64,000 bases of DNA from positions 310,001-374,000 of the forward strand of contig JAHCMK010000001.1 in the NCBI GenBank assembly GCA_019192445.1, in the 5' to 3' direction. A program made the translations under genes and the position numbers. The notes beneath the pieces were generated by a model. It had not been told where the DNA came from. It ran no database searches and worked only from the letters and a program-made list of their open reading frames with translations. Within the stretch, counting starts at the first letter, position 1, and the number at the start of each line of letters is the position of its first letter. This document shows positions 34,651 through 43,333 of this stretch, piece after piece. The DNA comes from Oceanococcus sp. HetDA_MAG_MS8 (lineage in GTDB: Bacteria > Pseudomonadota > Gammaproteobacteria > Nevskiales > Oceanococcaceae).

Positions 34651-35991
34651 TTAGGAATGCTGCGCGGGCGCCGTTGTTGGAATCGCGGCTTTGAGTTTGG
34701 GCAGTGCCCAGGCCAAGGTCAGTCCGCGGCTGCAGACGTAGACCACAAAACACATCCAAAGCCCGCTGTAGTTGTGTGCGGCATAGCGGCTGAGTAGCAC
34801 AAAGACCAGCGCGGAGAGCAGAGCGCTATTGCGCATGGCCGCAGTTTTCGAGGCGCCTATGAACACTCCATCGAGTTGAAAGGCTGTTGCGGAGAGGGCG
34901 ATGTAAAGAGCCGCCCAATGCTGATGCTGCAGAGCAAAGCTTTGCACCTCGTCCAAGTCGGTGAGCAAGCTCAGCAAGGCCTCGCTGCTCATCATCACAA
35001 ACATGGCCATAGCAATTGCGGAGAGCTGCGTGAGCAGCCAGGATTGGCGAATGATCTGGCTTAGCTTTTTGCCCTGCTTGGCGCCCATAGCCTGGCCCAC
35101 CAAGGGTTCTGCCGCGTGGGCATAGCCATCCAGGACATAGGCGCTCAAGGTCACAAATTGTAGTAGCACATGGGTGGCGGCCAGAGCGACCGTTCCCTGA
35201 ATGGCGGCCATATTCAAGAAATAGCCAAAACAAGCCAGCATGGCGAAGGTGCGCAGCAGCAGATGAATATTGGTCTGTAACAGGGCCAGCCAGGCTTCGC
35301 CATGCCAAAAATGCAGATCTTGATCGGTAGTGGGTGCTCGCAATCCTTGCGCTGAGGCTATGCGATAGCATCGCCACAGGGCCCAGGTGAGACCAGACCA
35401 CTCTGCGACAACCGTGCCCCAGGCAATGCCAGCCAAGCCGTAGTCTTGACACCAGCCCCAGTAGAGGTCGAGCAGCACATTGACCACATTGAGCAGGAGT
35501 TGTACCCCCAGCACTTCGCGGGTGCGGCCCAGCCCAATTAACCAGCCCATCAAAGCGAAGGTCGCCAGGGCAGCGGGGGCGCCATTGAGGCGGATACTCA
35601 CGTAGTCCAAGGCATAGGCCTCGGTCTGCACCGAAGCACTTAAGGCCCAGCCCAGTGCGGCGGCCAGGGGCTTTTGGGCGAGCACAAGCACTATGCCGGC
35701 CACAAATCCGAGCATCATGGCTCTAGCGCCGCTGAGCAGCACTTCGCCATGCTGACCGCGCCCAAGCATGAGCGCAACCCGGCCTGTGGTGCCCATGCGC
35801 AGAAAACCAAAACCCCAGTACAGAAAGTTAAAGCTCAAGGCCCCTAAGGCCAGCGCCGCTAGGGCGGCAGCACTGCCCTTATGGCCCATGACCGCCGTAT
35901 CGACCAGCCCCAAGGTGGGCGTGGCCGCATTGGCGAGCATGATCGGCCATGCTAGCTGCAGCAGCCGTGAATAGCCTGGCGGCAAGGACAT
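34651..35991 (-). CDS. MATE-family efflux transporter (DinF-like)
   Basis: 446 aa, about twelve membrane helices in two homologous halves. The N-terminus LAWPIMLANAATPTLGLVDTAVMG is typical of the DinF branch of MATE antiporters, which export cationic compounds in exchange for Na+ or H+. Convergent with the permease gene (29 bases between stops), and followed on the same strand by nothing close. Substrate not predictable. Confidence 0.88.
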   Translation of the reverse strand: MSLPPGYSRLLQLAWPIMLANAATPTLGLVDTAVMGHKGSAAALAALALGALSFNFLYWGFGFLRMGTTGRVALMLGRGQHGEVLLSGARAMMLGFVAGIVLVLAQKPLAAALGWALSASVQTEAYALDYVSIRLNGAPAALATFALMGWLIGLGRTREVLGVQLLLNVVNVLLDLYWGWCQDYGLAGIAWGTVVAEWSGLTWALWRCYRIASAQGLRAPTTDQDLHFWHGEAWLALLQTNIHLLLRTFAMLACFGYFLNMAAIQGTVALAATHVLLQFVTLSAYVLDGYAHAAEPLVGQAMGAKQGKKLSQIIRQSWLLTQLSAIAMAMFVMMSSEALLSLLTDLDEVQSFALQHQHWAALYIALSATAFQLDGVFIGASKTAAMRNSALLSALVFVLLSRYAAHNYSGLWMCFVVYVCSRGLTLAWALPKLKAAIPTTAPAQHS

Positions 35992-36055
35992 GTAGGGTCT
36001 CTGGGCTTGGCGAGCGGTCGCTAAGACTATGCCAAATGACTGCGCGTTGGATTAC

Positions 36056-36790
36056 CTACTGCAGTACCTTGCGTAAGCTCAGCCGCACCGGAGGGTCATC
36101 CCGCTTTTGCTGTTCAGCGCGCACCACGGCATAAGACTGACTGGGGTCTAGCCAGAAGCGCGAAAAGCGATCTTCCGCGTCGATTCTTTCTACCCTCAAG
36201 GCTTCAATACGCCCGGCCGGCACTTCGACGGTTTCGGTATCCATGACCGCAAAGGTGTATTGATCCAGACCGTCGTCATCGACGAAGCTCAATTCCAAGG
36301 GTGCCAAGGTCTGTAGATCAGCTTCGGGGGGCTGGCCACACAGCCACCGCCGTACCCGCAGCTGCAGCAGCAAAGCATCGCTGAGCTCTGGTTGCAGGGC
36401 GATGTTTGCTTGGGCTGCGCCTTGAACCACGCCTTCGGCCCAATCAAAGACCAAGTCATAGTTCTCATCTTCGGCCCCAACCCCGGTGCGGTACTGGTGG
36501 TAGCTGTAGCTGCGCAAGGTGCCGTCGGGTAGTTGGCAGAACTCACTACTTTGAGTGGCAGGCCCGCTGAGCCAGCGCAAAAAGAAATAGGGGGTGGCGA
36601 CCTGCTCAAGCACGTAGCAGCCTGCAGCTTGCCCAGGCTTCAAGCGGATTTGGCCGGTGCCCAACTTGGTGTCTCCACGCTGAACCAAGTATTCGTGGGC
36701 CTGAGGCTGTAAGGGCTCACAGGCTAAAGCCGCAGGGCTGAGGCTCATGGCGGCAGCAACGACAAATGTTCGGGCAAAAGGTGTACGCAT
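36056..36790 (-). CDS. DUF3108-type exported protein
   Basis: 244 aa with a cleavable signal peptide (MRTPFARTFVV to SPAALA). The mature part contains the pattern of DUF3108 proteins: an EYLVQRGDTKLGTGQI strand pair near the start and WLDPSQSYAVVRAEQQK near the end, a mostly beta, lipocalin-like envelope domain. Function unknown. ATG 36790 is preferred over an upstream ATG at 36820 because it begins the signal peptide. Lies 64 bases upstream of the MATE gene on the same strand and may share its transcript. Confidence 0.75.
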   Translation of the reverse strand: MRTPFARTFVVAAAMSLSPAALACEPLQPQAHEYLVQRGDTKLGTGQIRLKPGQAAGCYVLEQVATPYFFLRWLSGPATQSSEFCQLPDGTLRSYSYHQYRTGVGAEDENYDLVFDWAEGVVQGAAQANIALQPELSDALLLQLRVRRWLCGQPPEADLQTLAPLELSFVDDDGLDQYTFAVMDTETVEVPAGRIEALRVERIDAEDRFSRFWLDPSQSYAVVRAEQQKRDDPPVRLSLRKVLQ

Positions 36791-36957
36791 AATGGGACTG
36801 CGACCGTGTGCAGAGGGCAAAGGTTCAGGCAGCGCCCATTGTTAACGATTTTTTGACCCAGGCCTAACTTTTGCGACCTCTGGCGATGGGGCCTCTCCAA
36901 ACCCGCCGCTACCGGCCGATTAAAAACGCCTTGTGGATACCTCAGCCGCCTTGGTGG

Positions 36958-37443
36958 CTAGGGCTTGATCAGCCCGCGGGCAAGGAGCCGCTCGCGAAGT
37001 TTAGTGACGCGCTTTTGATTCACTTTGAAGTCGTACCAGCCTATGCGCCCTGAGGAGCGTATGGCGATATGCGCATCCTGGGGGCGCCAGTGCAGCTCCA
37101 GGTCGTCTTCATACCAACCCCAAGGGCTGCTGATGACAGCATGCAAGTAATGGCTACTGGTGGTAACCACAGCGGTGCGCTCCATCTGCGCAACACTCTC
37201 GACGATGGCTTGCCACTCGGTGTTGCTCATGGTCTTAGCCACTCCGAAACCCTGGTGATGGCGCGCGCTGGTCTTGGCCATGTCGCTGCTGAGGCAGCGC
37301 GGAGCTTTGGGGCAGGGTTGCAATTGGCCTTTTTGTAGACCTACGGCATGGGTGCGAAACCAACCCGGAGCGGCGCAAGCGCTTACACTCAGCAGGCTAA
37401 TGAAGACGAGAATATGTCGCACGGGAGGACTCGGGGCTGGCAT
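36958..37443 (-). CDS. DUF1499-family lipoprotein
   Basis: 161 aa. A hydrophobic N-terminus ends in a lipobox (SVSACAAP), so the mature protein should be a lipoprotein. The body matches DUF1499: PCPKAPRCLSS near residue 45, then YLHAVISSPWGWYEDDLEL and the IRSSGRIGWYDFKVN segment. Function unknown. GTG at 37422 is a possible alternative start. Divergent from prpB. Confidence 0.78.
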   Translation of the reverse strand: MPAPSPPVRHILVFISLLSVSACAAPGWFRTHAVGLQKGQLQPCPKAPRCLSSDMAKTSARHHQGFGVAKTMSNTEWQAIVESVAQMERTAVVTTSSHYLHAVISSPWGWYEDDLELHWRPQDAHIAIRSSGRIGWYDFKVNQKRVTKLRERLLARGLIKP

Positions 37444-37523
37444 AGGCTCGTAGATACTCGGGCAGGCAGGGGTGCAGATGCAAACCGGCTCAGCCCTTTA
37501 GGACTATTGCGAGGAAGATACAG

Positions 37524-38411
37524 ATGTCGACAAGGATTTCGGCGGGCGCGCGTTTTCGCCAGGCGATGCAGCGCGAACAGCCCTTACAGGTCGTGGGTGC
37601 GATTAACGCAAACCATGCATTGCTCGCGCAGCGCGCCGGTTTTGGGGCCATATATCTATCAGGTGGCGGAGTTGCTGCAGGATCCTTGGGCTTGCCGGAT
37701 TTAGGCATTAGCGGTCTGGAAGATGTGCTGATTGATGTGCGCCGAATTACCGATGTATGTGATCTACCCTTGCTGGTAGATGTGGATACCGGCTTTGGGC
37801 CCAGCGCGTTCAACGTTGCGCGTACTGTGAAGAGCCTGATTAAGGCAGGCGCAGGGGCGATGCACATTGAAGATCAAGTCGGCGCCAAGCGCTGCGGTCA
37901 TCGTCCAAACAAGGAAATTGTGGGTCAGCAGGAGATGGTGGATCGAATCAAGGCGGCTGTCGACGCACGCACCGATGACGATTTTGTGATTATGGCTAGA
38001 ACCGATGCCTTGGCTGTAGAAGGCTTGGACTCCGCCATCGAACGCGCTCAGGCCTGCGTCGCCGCGGGGGCCGACATGATTTTTCCCGAGGCCATGACTG
38101 AACTAGGTATGTACAAGCAGTTCGCCGAGGCTGTGGGCGTCCCTGTTTTGGCCAACATTACGGAGTTTGGCGCTACGCCTCTGTACACCACCGAAGAGTT
38201 GGGTGCGCATGGGGTGGGCCTGGTGTTGTATCCCTTATCGGCTTTCCGTGCCATGAATAAGGCGGCCGACACGGTGTATCAAGCGATTCGACGTGATGGC
38301 ACGCAAAAGAATGTGGTGGACCAAATGCAAACGCGCGCTGAGCTTTATGAGGCGATTGGCTACCATGACTACGAGCAAAAGCTAGACGCCATTTTCCGCG
38401 GTCAAGGCTGA
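37524..38411 (+). CDS. prpB: 2-methylisocitrate lyase
   Basis: Splits 2-methylisocitrate into pyruvate and succinate in the methylcitrate cycle of propionate use. Signatures: [38 protein letters not shown] with the catalytic Cys, and the C-terminal [12 protein letters not shown]. 295 aa, normal. A GAGGAAG Shine-Dalgarno precedes the ATG. 155 bases separate it from prpC. No prpR, acnD or prpF is nearby. Confidence 0.95.
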   Translation: MSTRISAGARFRQAMQREQPLQVVGAINANHALLAQRAGFGAIYLSGGGVAAGSLGLPDLGISGLEDVLIDVRRITDVCDLPLLVDVDTGFGPSAFNVARTVKSLIKAGAGAMHIEDQVGAKRCGHRPNKEIVGQQEMVDRIKAAVDARTDDDFVIMARTDALAVEGLDSAIERAQACVAAGADMIFPEAMTELGMYKQFAEAVGVPVLANITEFGATPLYTTEELGAHGVGLVLYPLSAFRAMNKAADTVYQAIRRDGTQKNVVDQMQTRAELYEAIGYHDYEQKLDAIFRGQG

Positions 38412-38566
38412 GTAAGGCCTGAGCCCTGCGCACAACATGGGGTATCGTACCTTGTGTCAGTTATCGATGCGGGGATGGCGAATACTCAATAAGCGTCGCA
38501 CAGGGGTGGACCGAGCATGGGGCCGCTGGCGAAGGCACAACCAAACCCTACAGGGATGTTTAGACA

Positions 38567-39718
38567 ATGAGTGAGACACAACCAGGCTTCAAGCCCAAGA
38601 AATCCGTTGCGCTGTCGGGCGTTGCAGCTGGTAATACAGCGTTATGCACCGTGGGTAAGAGCGGCAATGACCTGCATTACCGCGGCTACGATATTTTGGA
38701 CTTAGCCGAAACCTGCGAGTTTGAAGAAATTGCTCACCTGCTGGTGCACGGCAAGCTACCTACGGCGGCAGAGCTGCGCAGCTACAAGGCCAAGCTCAAA
38801 CGCTTGCGGGGTCTGCCAGCTGCTGTGAAAGCCGCGTTGGAGGCGACCCCGGCCAATGCCCATCCTATGGATGTGATGCGCACCGGTGTGTCGGTGCTGG
38901 GCACGGTGTTGCCCGAGCGGGAAGATCATAACCACGCCGAAGCCAAAGATATCGCGGATCGGCTGATGGCCTCGTTAGGTTCCATGCTGTTGTATTGGTA
39001 TCACTACAGCCAGAACGGCCGGCGGATTGAGGTGGAAACCGACGACGACTCCATTGGCGGACATTTCCTGCACCTGTTGCATGGTGAAGCTCCCAGCGAG
39101 AGTTGGGAACGGGCCATGCACACCAGCCTCATTCTCTACGCCGAGCATGAGTTCAATGCCTCCACCTTCACTTCGCGGGTCATCGCCGGCACTGGCTCGG
39201 ATATGTACTCAGCGATTTGCGGCGGCATTGGCGCCTTGCGTGGACCTAAGCACGGCGGCGCCAATGAAGTGGCTTTCGATATCCAGAAGCGCTACGACAA
39301 TGCCGATGAAGCCGAAGCCGATATCCGCGAGCGGGTGGGGCGCAAGGAAGTCATCATCGGCTTTGGTCATCCGGTTTACACCATCTCGGATCCGCGTAAC
39401 AAAGTCATCAAGAAGGTGGCCGAGCAGCTCAGCGCCGAGCAAAAGAACATGAAGATGTTCCAGATTGCCGAGCGTTTGGAGTCGGTAATGTGGGACATTA
39501 AGAAGATGTTCCCTAACCTGGATTGGTTCAGTGCGGTCAGCTACCACATGATGGGTGTACCCACGGCCATGTTCACGCCCCTGTTTGTGATTGCGCGGGC
39601 CTCGGGTTGGAGCGCGCACATTATCGAGCAGCGTATGGATGGCAAGATTATTCGCCCCAGTGCGAATTACACCGGCCCTGAAAACCGCGGCTTTGTTCCC
39701 ATCGATGAACGGGACTAA
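38567..39718 (+). CDS. prpC: 2-methylcitrate synthase
   Basis: Condenses propionyl-CoA with oxaloacetate. Short-form citrate-synthase fold, 383 aa. Signatures: [13 protein letters not shown], the catalytic His region [16 protein letters not shown], and [15 protein letters not shown]. The N-terminal [17 protein letters not shown] is characteristic of PrpC rather than GltA. Followed by a strong hairpin terminator at 39755, which ends the prpBC unit. Confidence 0.95.
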   Translation: MSETQPGFKPKKSVALSGVAAGNTALCTVGKSGNDLHYRGYDILDLAETCEFEEIAHLLVHGKLPTAAELRSYKAKLKRLRGLPAAVKAALEATPANAHPMDVMRTGVSVLGTVLPEREDHNHAEAKDIADRLMASLGSMLLYWYHYSQNGRRIEVETDDDSIGGHFLHLLHGEAPSESWERAMHTSLILYAEHEFNASTFTSRVIAGTGSDMYSAICGGIGALRGPKHGGANEVAFDIQKRYDNADEAEADIRERVGRKEVIIGFGHPVYTISDPRNKVIKKVAEQLSAEQKNMKMFQIAERLESVMWDIKKMFPNLDWFSAVSYHMMGVPTAMFTPLFVIARASGWSAHIIEQRMDGKIIRPSANYTGPENRGFVPIDERD

Positions 39719-39754
39719 GTAGCTGCTGATTGATAAGCAGTCGCCCAAAAGAAA

Positions 39755-39785
39755 ACCCGCGCCAATGGCGCGGGTATTTTTATGT
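39755..39785. terminator. Bidirectional intrinsic terminator after prpC
   Basis: Perfect 9-bp stem (39755-39763 with 39767-39775) with an AAT loop, flanked by A-rich sequence on the left and T-rich on the right, so it can end both prpC on + and the metalloprotease gene on -. Confidence 0.88.
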
Positions 39786-39818
39786 CCACTTCGGCTGGCA
39801 TCAGCCCCAACCGGAGCA

Positions 39819-39840
39819 GGGCGACTCCATAGAGTCGCCC
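39819..39840. repeat. 9-bp stem hairpin downstream of the metalloprotease gene
   Basis: GGGCGACTC (39819-39827) pairs with 39832-39840 around a CATA loop. No T-tract on either strand, so it is more likely an mRNA 3'-end stabiliser or part of a compound terminator for the - strand gene than a terminator by itself. Confidence 0.6.
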
Positions 39841-39853
39841 CATCTCTTGAGAC

Positions 39854-42800
39854 TTAGATCCAGCGCTTGCGGCGCAGCGCCAGAGGCAGTACCAGCAGGC
39901 TCAGCAGCAGCCAGTTCAGGCTGCCGCCGCGCAGGTTCAGACCACGCGACGGTACTTCGGTGGCCGCATCACGGCTCTCGGCCCCTGTCAGTGGCAAACC
40001 AAAGACCTGGAACTCCGAGATCCGGACTTCGTTCGGACGATTGCTTGCTGCGAAGGTCGCCAGCGCCTGCAGTTGCAGGTTGGAGCCGGTGTCGCAGTCG
40101 GCATCGTTGAGCGGATCGCCCGAAGGGTTGGCTTCACGCTGATAGTTGGGCTCACCCGTGCACTGGCTATCGCGCGTGATGATGCGCATATGCGTCGCTT
40201 CGGTGTCCGGGATATTGAAGTTCTTCAACTGCAACTTGGGCGCCTTGGGACGCAGGAAGGGGGCATGGAAGGCTTCGTCCGGGCTCTGATATACCACCTC
40301 GAAACCGGCGTCGGAGCTGCAATCCGCCTTGGCGGCGTCACAGGCTGCGATGTCGAAGCTGCGCAGGGCAGTGAAGCGGTTCTGACCTTCGGGGGTCAAG
40401 AAAGCCGATACATTGATGTCGGTGACCAGCGTGCGCTCGGCCAATGCCACAGTCACGGCACGACCTTCCACAAAGGCCCCTTCAGATTTGCCCTCGGCCA
40501 ATGCGGCGTCGGTGGATTGCCAGTTGGTGGACTCGGTGTCGTCAATCAACTCCACCAGGTCCTCCGGCGTATCCGCAACACCGGAAGCCACCGCACCCTG
40601 GTGCACCGAAGCGACGTTCTTACGCAGATTGAAGGTCAAGCTGCGTTCCTCACCGGCAGCAAAGGTTTCGGTGAAGCGGGTGAGGCCGTAGCCGTCAGCC
40701 TGCACGAAGAACTCATAGGTGCCAGGCACAAAGTCGTGGAAACCTGCGAAGCCGCCGTTGGGGTCGGTATCCCCAATGGGGGTAATACGAGCTTCGTAGC
40801 GGCCGACGTAAATCGTAGCGATGGGGCTGGTTCCATCGTTGGCTTCAGTGGCAAAGGTAATTTTCGCCTCATCGTCACGTAGCGGTGAACTGAAGTCCCC
40901 ACGTGGGTCTACATCGCCGGTGCCGGCTGAAAAAGCGTTCTCACCCATGCCGCGGCGGGCAAAGGCATCCCACATCTCGAACTGGTTTTCACCGCCGTAG
41001 CGGATCATGTCCGAGGCCAGCATGGCATCACGGGCATCCAGCATGCCGGGGTTGGCGGGCTGAATGACTAGACCGTCAAACAGCATCTGCACCCAGCGGC
41101 GGTTACCCGGGCAGGCATGCGAGCTACGAACGCCCATGCCACATTCCTTCTGAACTTTTTTGTCTTCGAAGGGGAACTGGTCCTGGAACTTGTCGATGAG
41201 GGCTTGGCGTACTTCATAGTTCACTGCACCCCAGATCTCGGAGTCCGCATGCGGGCTGCCGAGGCCATTCGGGTCGTATTGGAAGCTGGTGAAGTTCAGC
41301 GGGCTCTTATCAATGGCGTAGTTGCGAATGCCGGCTTCGGGGTCGCCCGTGACATACACGGACATAGCGAAGGGGCTTTCGTTGGAGATTGGAGTCAGAT
41401 CAAAAGCTTGCAAGTACTCAATAGCTGTGAGGTCTGACCAGGCCTCGCCCATGTTGCCGCCTTGGCCGCCACCCAGTGGGCCATCCGGGCCACCCGTCAT
41501 GCGGTTGGAGATGGCATGGGTATATTCGTGAATGATGATGGCCATGTCATAGGCCCCATCCACACAAGGCGTGTAAATGGCGCCAGGCAGGGACTGCCAT
41601 AGGTATTGGTTGGTAATGCCCGGAATACCATCCTGCAAGGTGAGCTGGTTGGCATTGTCACGACCGTTCACCGTGAGTCGACCAGCTTGGGATTGACCGA
41701 TTTCGGGGTCATTGGCGCGAGTAATCGCGGTATTGCCGAAGTTATGCACCTGCAGGTTGGAATTGACTTCGGTAAAGCCCAGCAAGTAGCTCCAATCATG
41801 CACGATGTTGTGCATGGCGAAGAGGTTTGCTGTCGCGGCTTCAAAGTCGGCCAAATTGCGGGTGGGGTCTACGAAGCTCAGTGGGTCACAGGCGGAGTCA
41901 AACCACGCATTGGTCCACTCGAAATCGTAAGTCCGTGTCGGTGAAACAGGACGTTGGACCACGGTATCTGGGGCGATAAAGTTGGCTTGAGAAACAGCGG
42001 TGCTAGCGTTGTTGCCATGGGTGGTGAAGGTAGGCACGCCCAGGTGGGTCTCATCCCAGGGGGCACGATTCAAGAACTCCCGTAGCTCGAAGCCTTCGCA
42101 GTCCTCGGGGCTCAAGCCTTCGCTGTCTTCGATGGGGTCTTCTTCACCCTCGGCGACGTTCCAGCAGTACAGCTCACGGGTGTCTTCACCAGGAACCTGG
42201 TTGGGGTTGCGAACATCGTTGGGCACGTTCGGGAACACCTTCCAGGCTGGGTTGCCCACATAGTGTTGCACGGCATTGTCACGGGTCCAGACCTTCCCGT
42301 TTAAAGCATCCACATGCAGGATGAAGGCTTGAGGATGGCCGCGATCATCGGTGTGTGCGGAGTCCAGCAGGGTGACCTCCCAGACATGGCGCAAGCCTTC
42401 GGCGGTGGGCAGGATGCGGGGGCGCACGCGCTGCACATCGCTGAGCAGTGAACTGCCAAAGGTAATGAAGTCGCCCAGCGCATCCGGCAGCAGCTCCAAC
42501 TGACCCAGTTTCATCGCGACGTTTTCGGCACCGGTACGCAGTGCTGCGATGTCACTGAGGCTGCGGCTGTTGGTTACGCGCAGATCTTTGGCCAGGCTAG
42601 AGCCCACGAAAGCCACCCGGTTTTGCGGGTCCATCGCGACGGTCACCAAGCCTTCGCGACCGGCAAAGGGCAGCCCTTCCGCCGTTTGGCGCAGCAGCAC
42701 TACGTGCGGCGGGTTTTTGTCCAGCGGCTCCAGGTTCTGCGCAATGCGCTTGAAGTCTGGCGACTCATACAAAGGGGAGACCCGGAGGGTTTCCATGCTA

Positions 42801-43153
42801 TCGATGGCCGCTGCATTCAGGCCGAAGAGTTCGGCATTGGATTTCAACCAGGTGCGGGCAGCGCTGTCGGCATCACCGGAAATGGCCCCGCTGAGGAAGC
42901 CATTGAGCTTGCTCACCACCTTAGGGGTGCCATTAGGTCCAAAACGCACCGTGGCGCCCAGAGCATCAGCCAGTTGGAGCTGACGGGCGCTAGGCTGCAG
43001 GTCGGGCCCGCGTTCATCGAAGTGGGGGACGTATCCGGGGCCTTCGCCCTGGAAACCGTGGTATTTGAAAGCCGGAGCGGAGTGGCTGACCGCAGCGAGC
43101 GCTACAGCGGGGGCCAGCAACGCCGATGCGGCGAAGATCAAGGGTTTGCGCAT
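39854..43153 (-). CDS. Secreted M36 (fungalysin-type) metalloprotease with GlyGly-CTERM-like tail
   Basis: 1099 aa. A signal peptide (MRKPLIFAASALL to VALA) precedes an FTP-like propeptide region (about 30-300). An M36 catalytic domain follows, with HEYTHAISNRM near residue 540 and GEAWSD near 570. A PEGA/carboxypeptidase-regulatory-like segment near 790 and an F5/8-type-C-like domain near 880-1060 come next. The end, GGSLNWLLLSLLVLP plus ALRRKRW, has the Gly-Gly, hydrophobic helix and basic cluster of GlyGly-CTERM signals processed by rhombosortase after type II secretion. ATG 43153 is chosen for its AGGAG and the signal peptide. Confidence 0.88.
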   Translation of the reverse strand: MRKPLIFAASALLAPAVALAAVSHSAPAFKYHGFQGEGPGYVPHFDERGPDLQPSARQLQLADALGATVRFGPNGTPKVVSKLNGFLSGAISGDADSAARTWLKSNAELFGLNAAAIDSMETLRVSPLYESPDFKRIAQNLEPLDKNPPHVVLLRQTAEGLPFAGREGLVTVAMDPQNRVAFVGSSLAKDLRVTNSRSLSDIAALRTGAENVAMKLGQLELLPDALGDFITFGSSLLSDVQRVRPRILPTAEGLRHVWEVTLLDSAHTDDRGHPQAFILHVDALNGKVWTRDNAVQHYVGNPAWKVFPNVPNDVRNPNQVPGEDTRELYCWNVAEGEEDPIEDSEGLSPEDCEGFELREFLNRAPWDETHLGVPTFTTHGNNASTAVSQANFIAPDTVVQRPVSPTRTYDFEWTNAWFDSACDPLSFVDPTRNLADFEAATANLFAMHNIVHDWSYLLGFTEVNSNLQVHNFGNTAITRANDPEIGQSQAGRLTVNGRDNANQLTLQDGIPGITNQYLWQSLPGAIYTPCVDGAYDMAIIIHEYTHAISNRMTGGPDGPLGGGQGGNMGEAWSDLTAIEYLQAFDLTPISNESPFAMSVYVTGDPEAGIRNYAIDKSPLNFTSFQYDPNGLGSPHADSEIWGAVNYEVRQALIDKFQDQFPFEDKKVQKECGMGVRSSHACPGNRRWVQMLFDGLVIQPANPGMLDARDAMLASDMIRYGGENQFEMWDAFARRGMGENAFSAGTGDVDPRGDFSSPLRDDEAKITFATEANDGTSPIATIYVGRYEARITPIGDTDPNGGFAGFHDFVPGTYEFFVQADGYGLTRFTETFAAGEERSLTFNLRKNVASVHQGAVASGVADTPEDLVELIDDTESTNWQSTDAALAEGKSEGAFVEGRAVTVALAERTLVTDINVSAFLTPEGQNRFTALRSFDIAACDAAKADCSSDAGFEVVYQSPDEAFHAPFLRPKAPKLQLKNFNIPDTEATHMRIITRDSQCTGEPNYQREANPSGDPLNDADCDTGSNLQLQALATFAASNRPNEVRISEFQVFGLPLTGAESRDAATEVPSRGLNLRGGSLNWLLLSLLVLPLALRRKRWI

Positions 43154-43294
43154 TGCAAGTTCTCCTAGCCTGTAGCCAAGCGCCGCACCGACAACTTGTA
43201 AAAGGGGAGTTCGGTGGCAGCTTGGAACAGGGTGGTTCACGAAAAGGTTGGTGAGGTTCTCAGGAACACCAACACTGGTTTCACCTTAGCGCGA

Positions 43295-43316
43295 CGGGGT
43301 GGCTTACACCACCCCG
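43295..43316 (-). repeat. 8-bp stem hairpin after the TonB-dependent receptor gene
   Basis: CGGGGTGG (43295-43302) pairs with 43309-43316 around a six-base loop, 18 bases past the receptor stop. It lacks a T-tract on the - strand, so rho-independent termination is doubtful; it may protect the 3' end of the receptor mRNA. Confidence 0.5.
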
Positions 43317-43333
43317 CACACTATCGGAAAAAG

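Noticed and set aside
39819-39840. Second intrinsic terminator after the M36 protease gene
   Set aside because: The hairpin has no T-tract on either strand; the A/T-flanked hairpin at 39755 is the better terminator.
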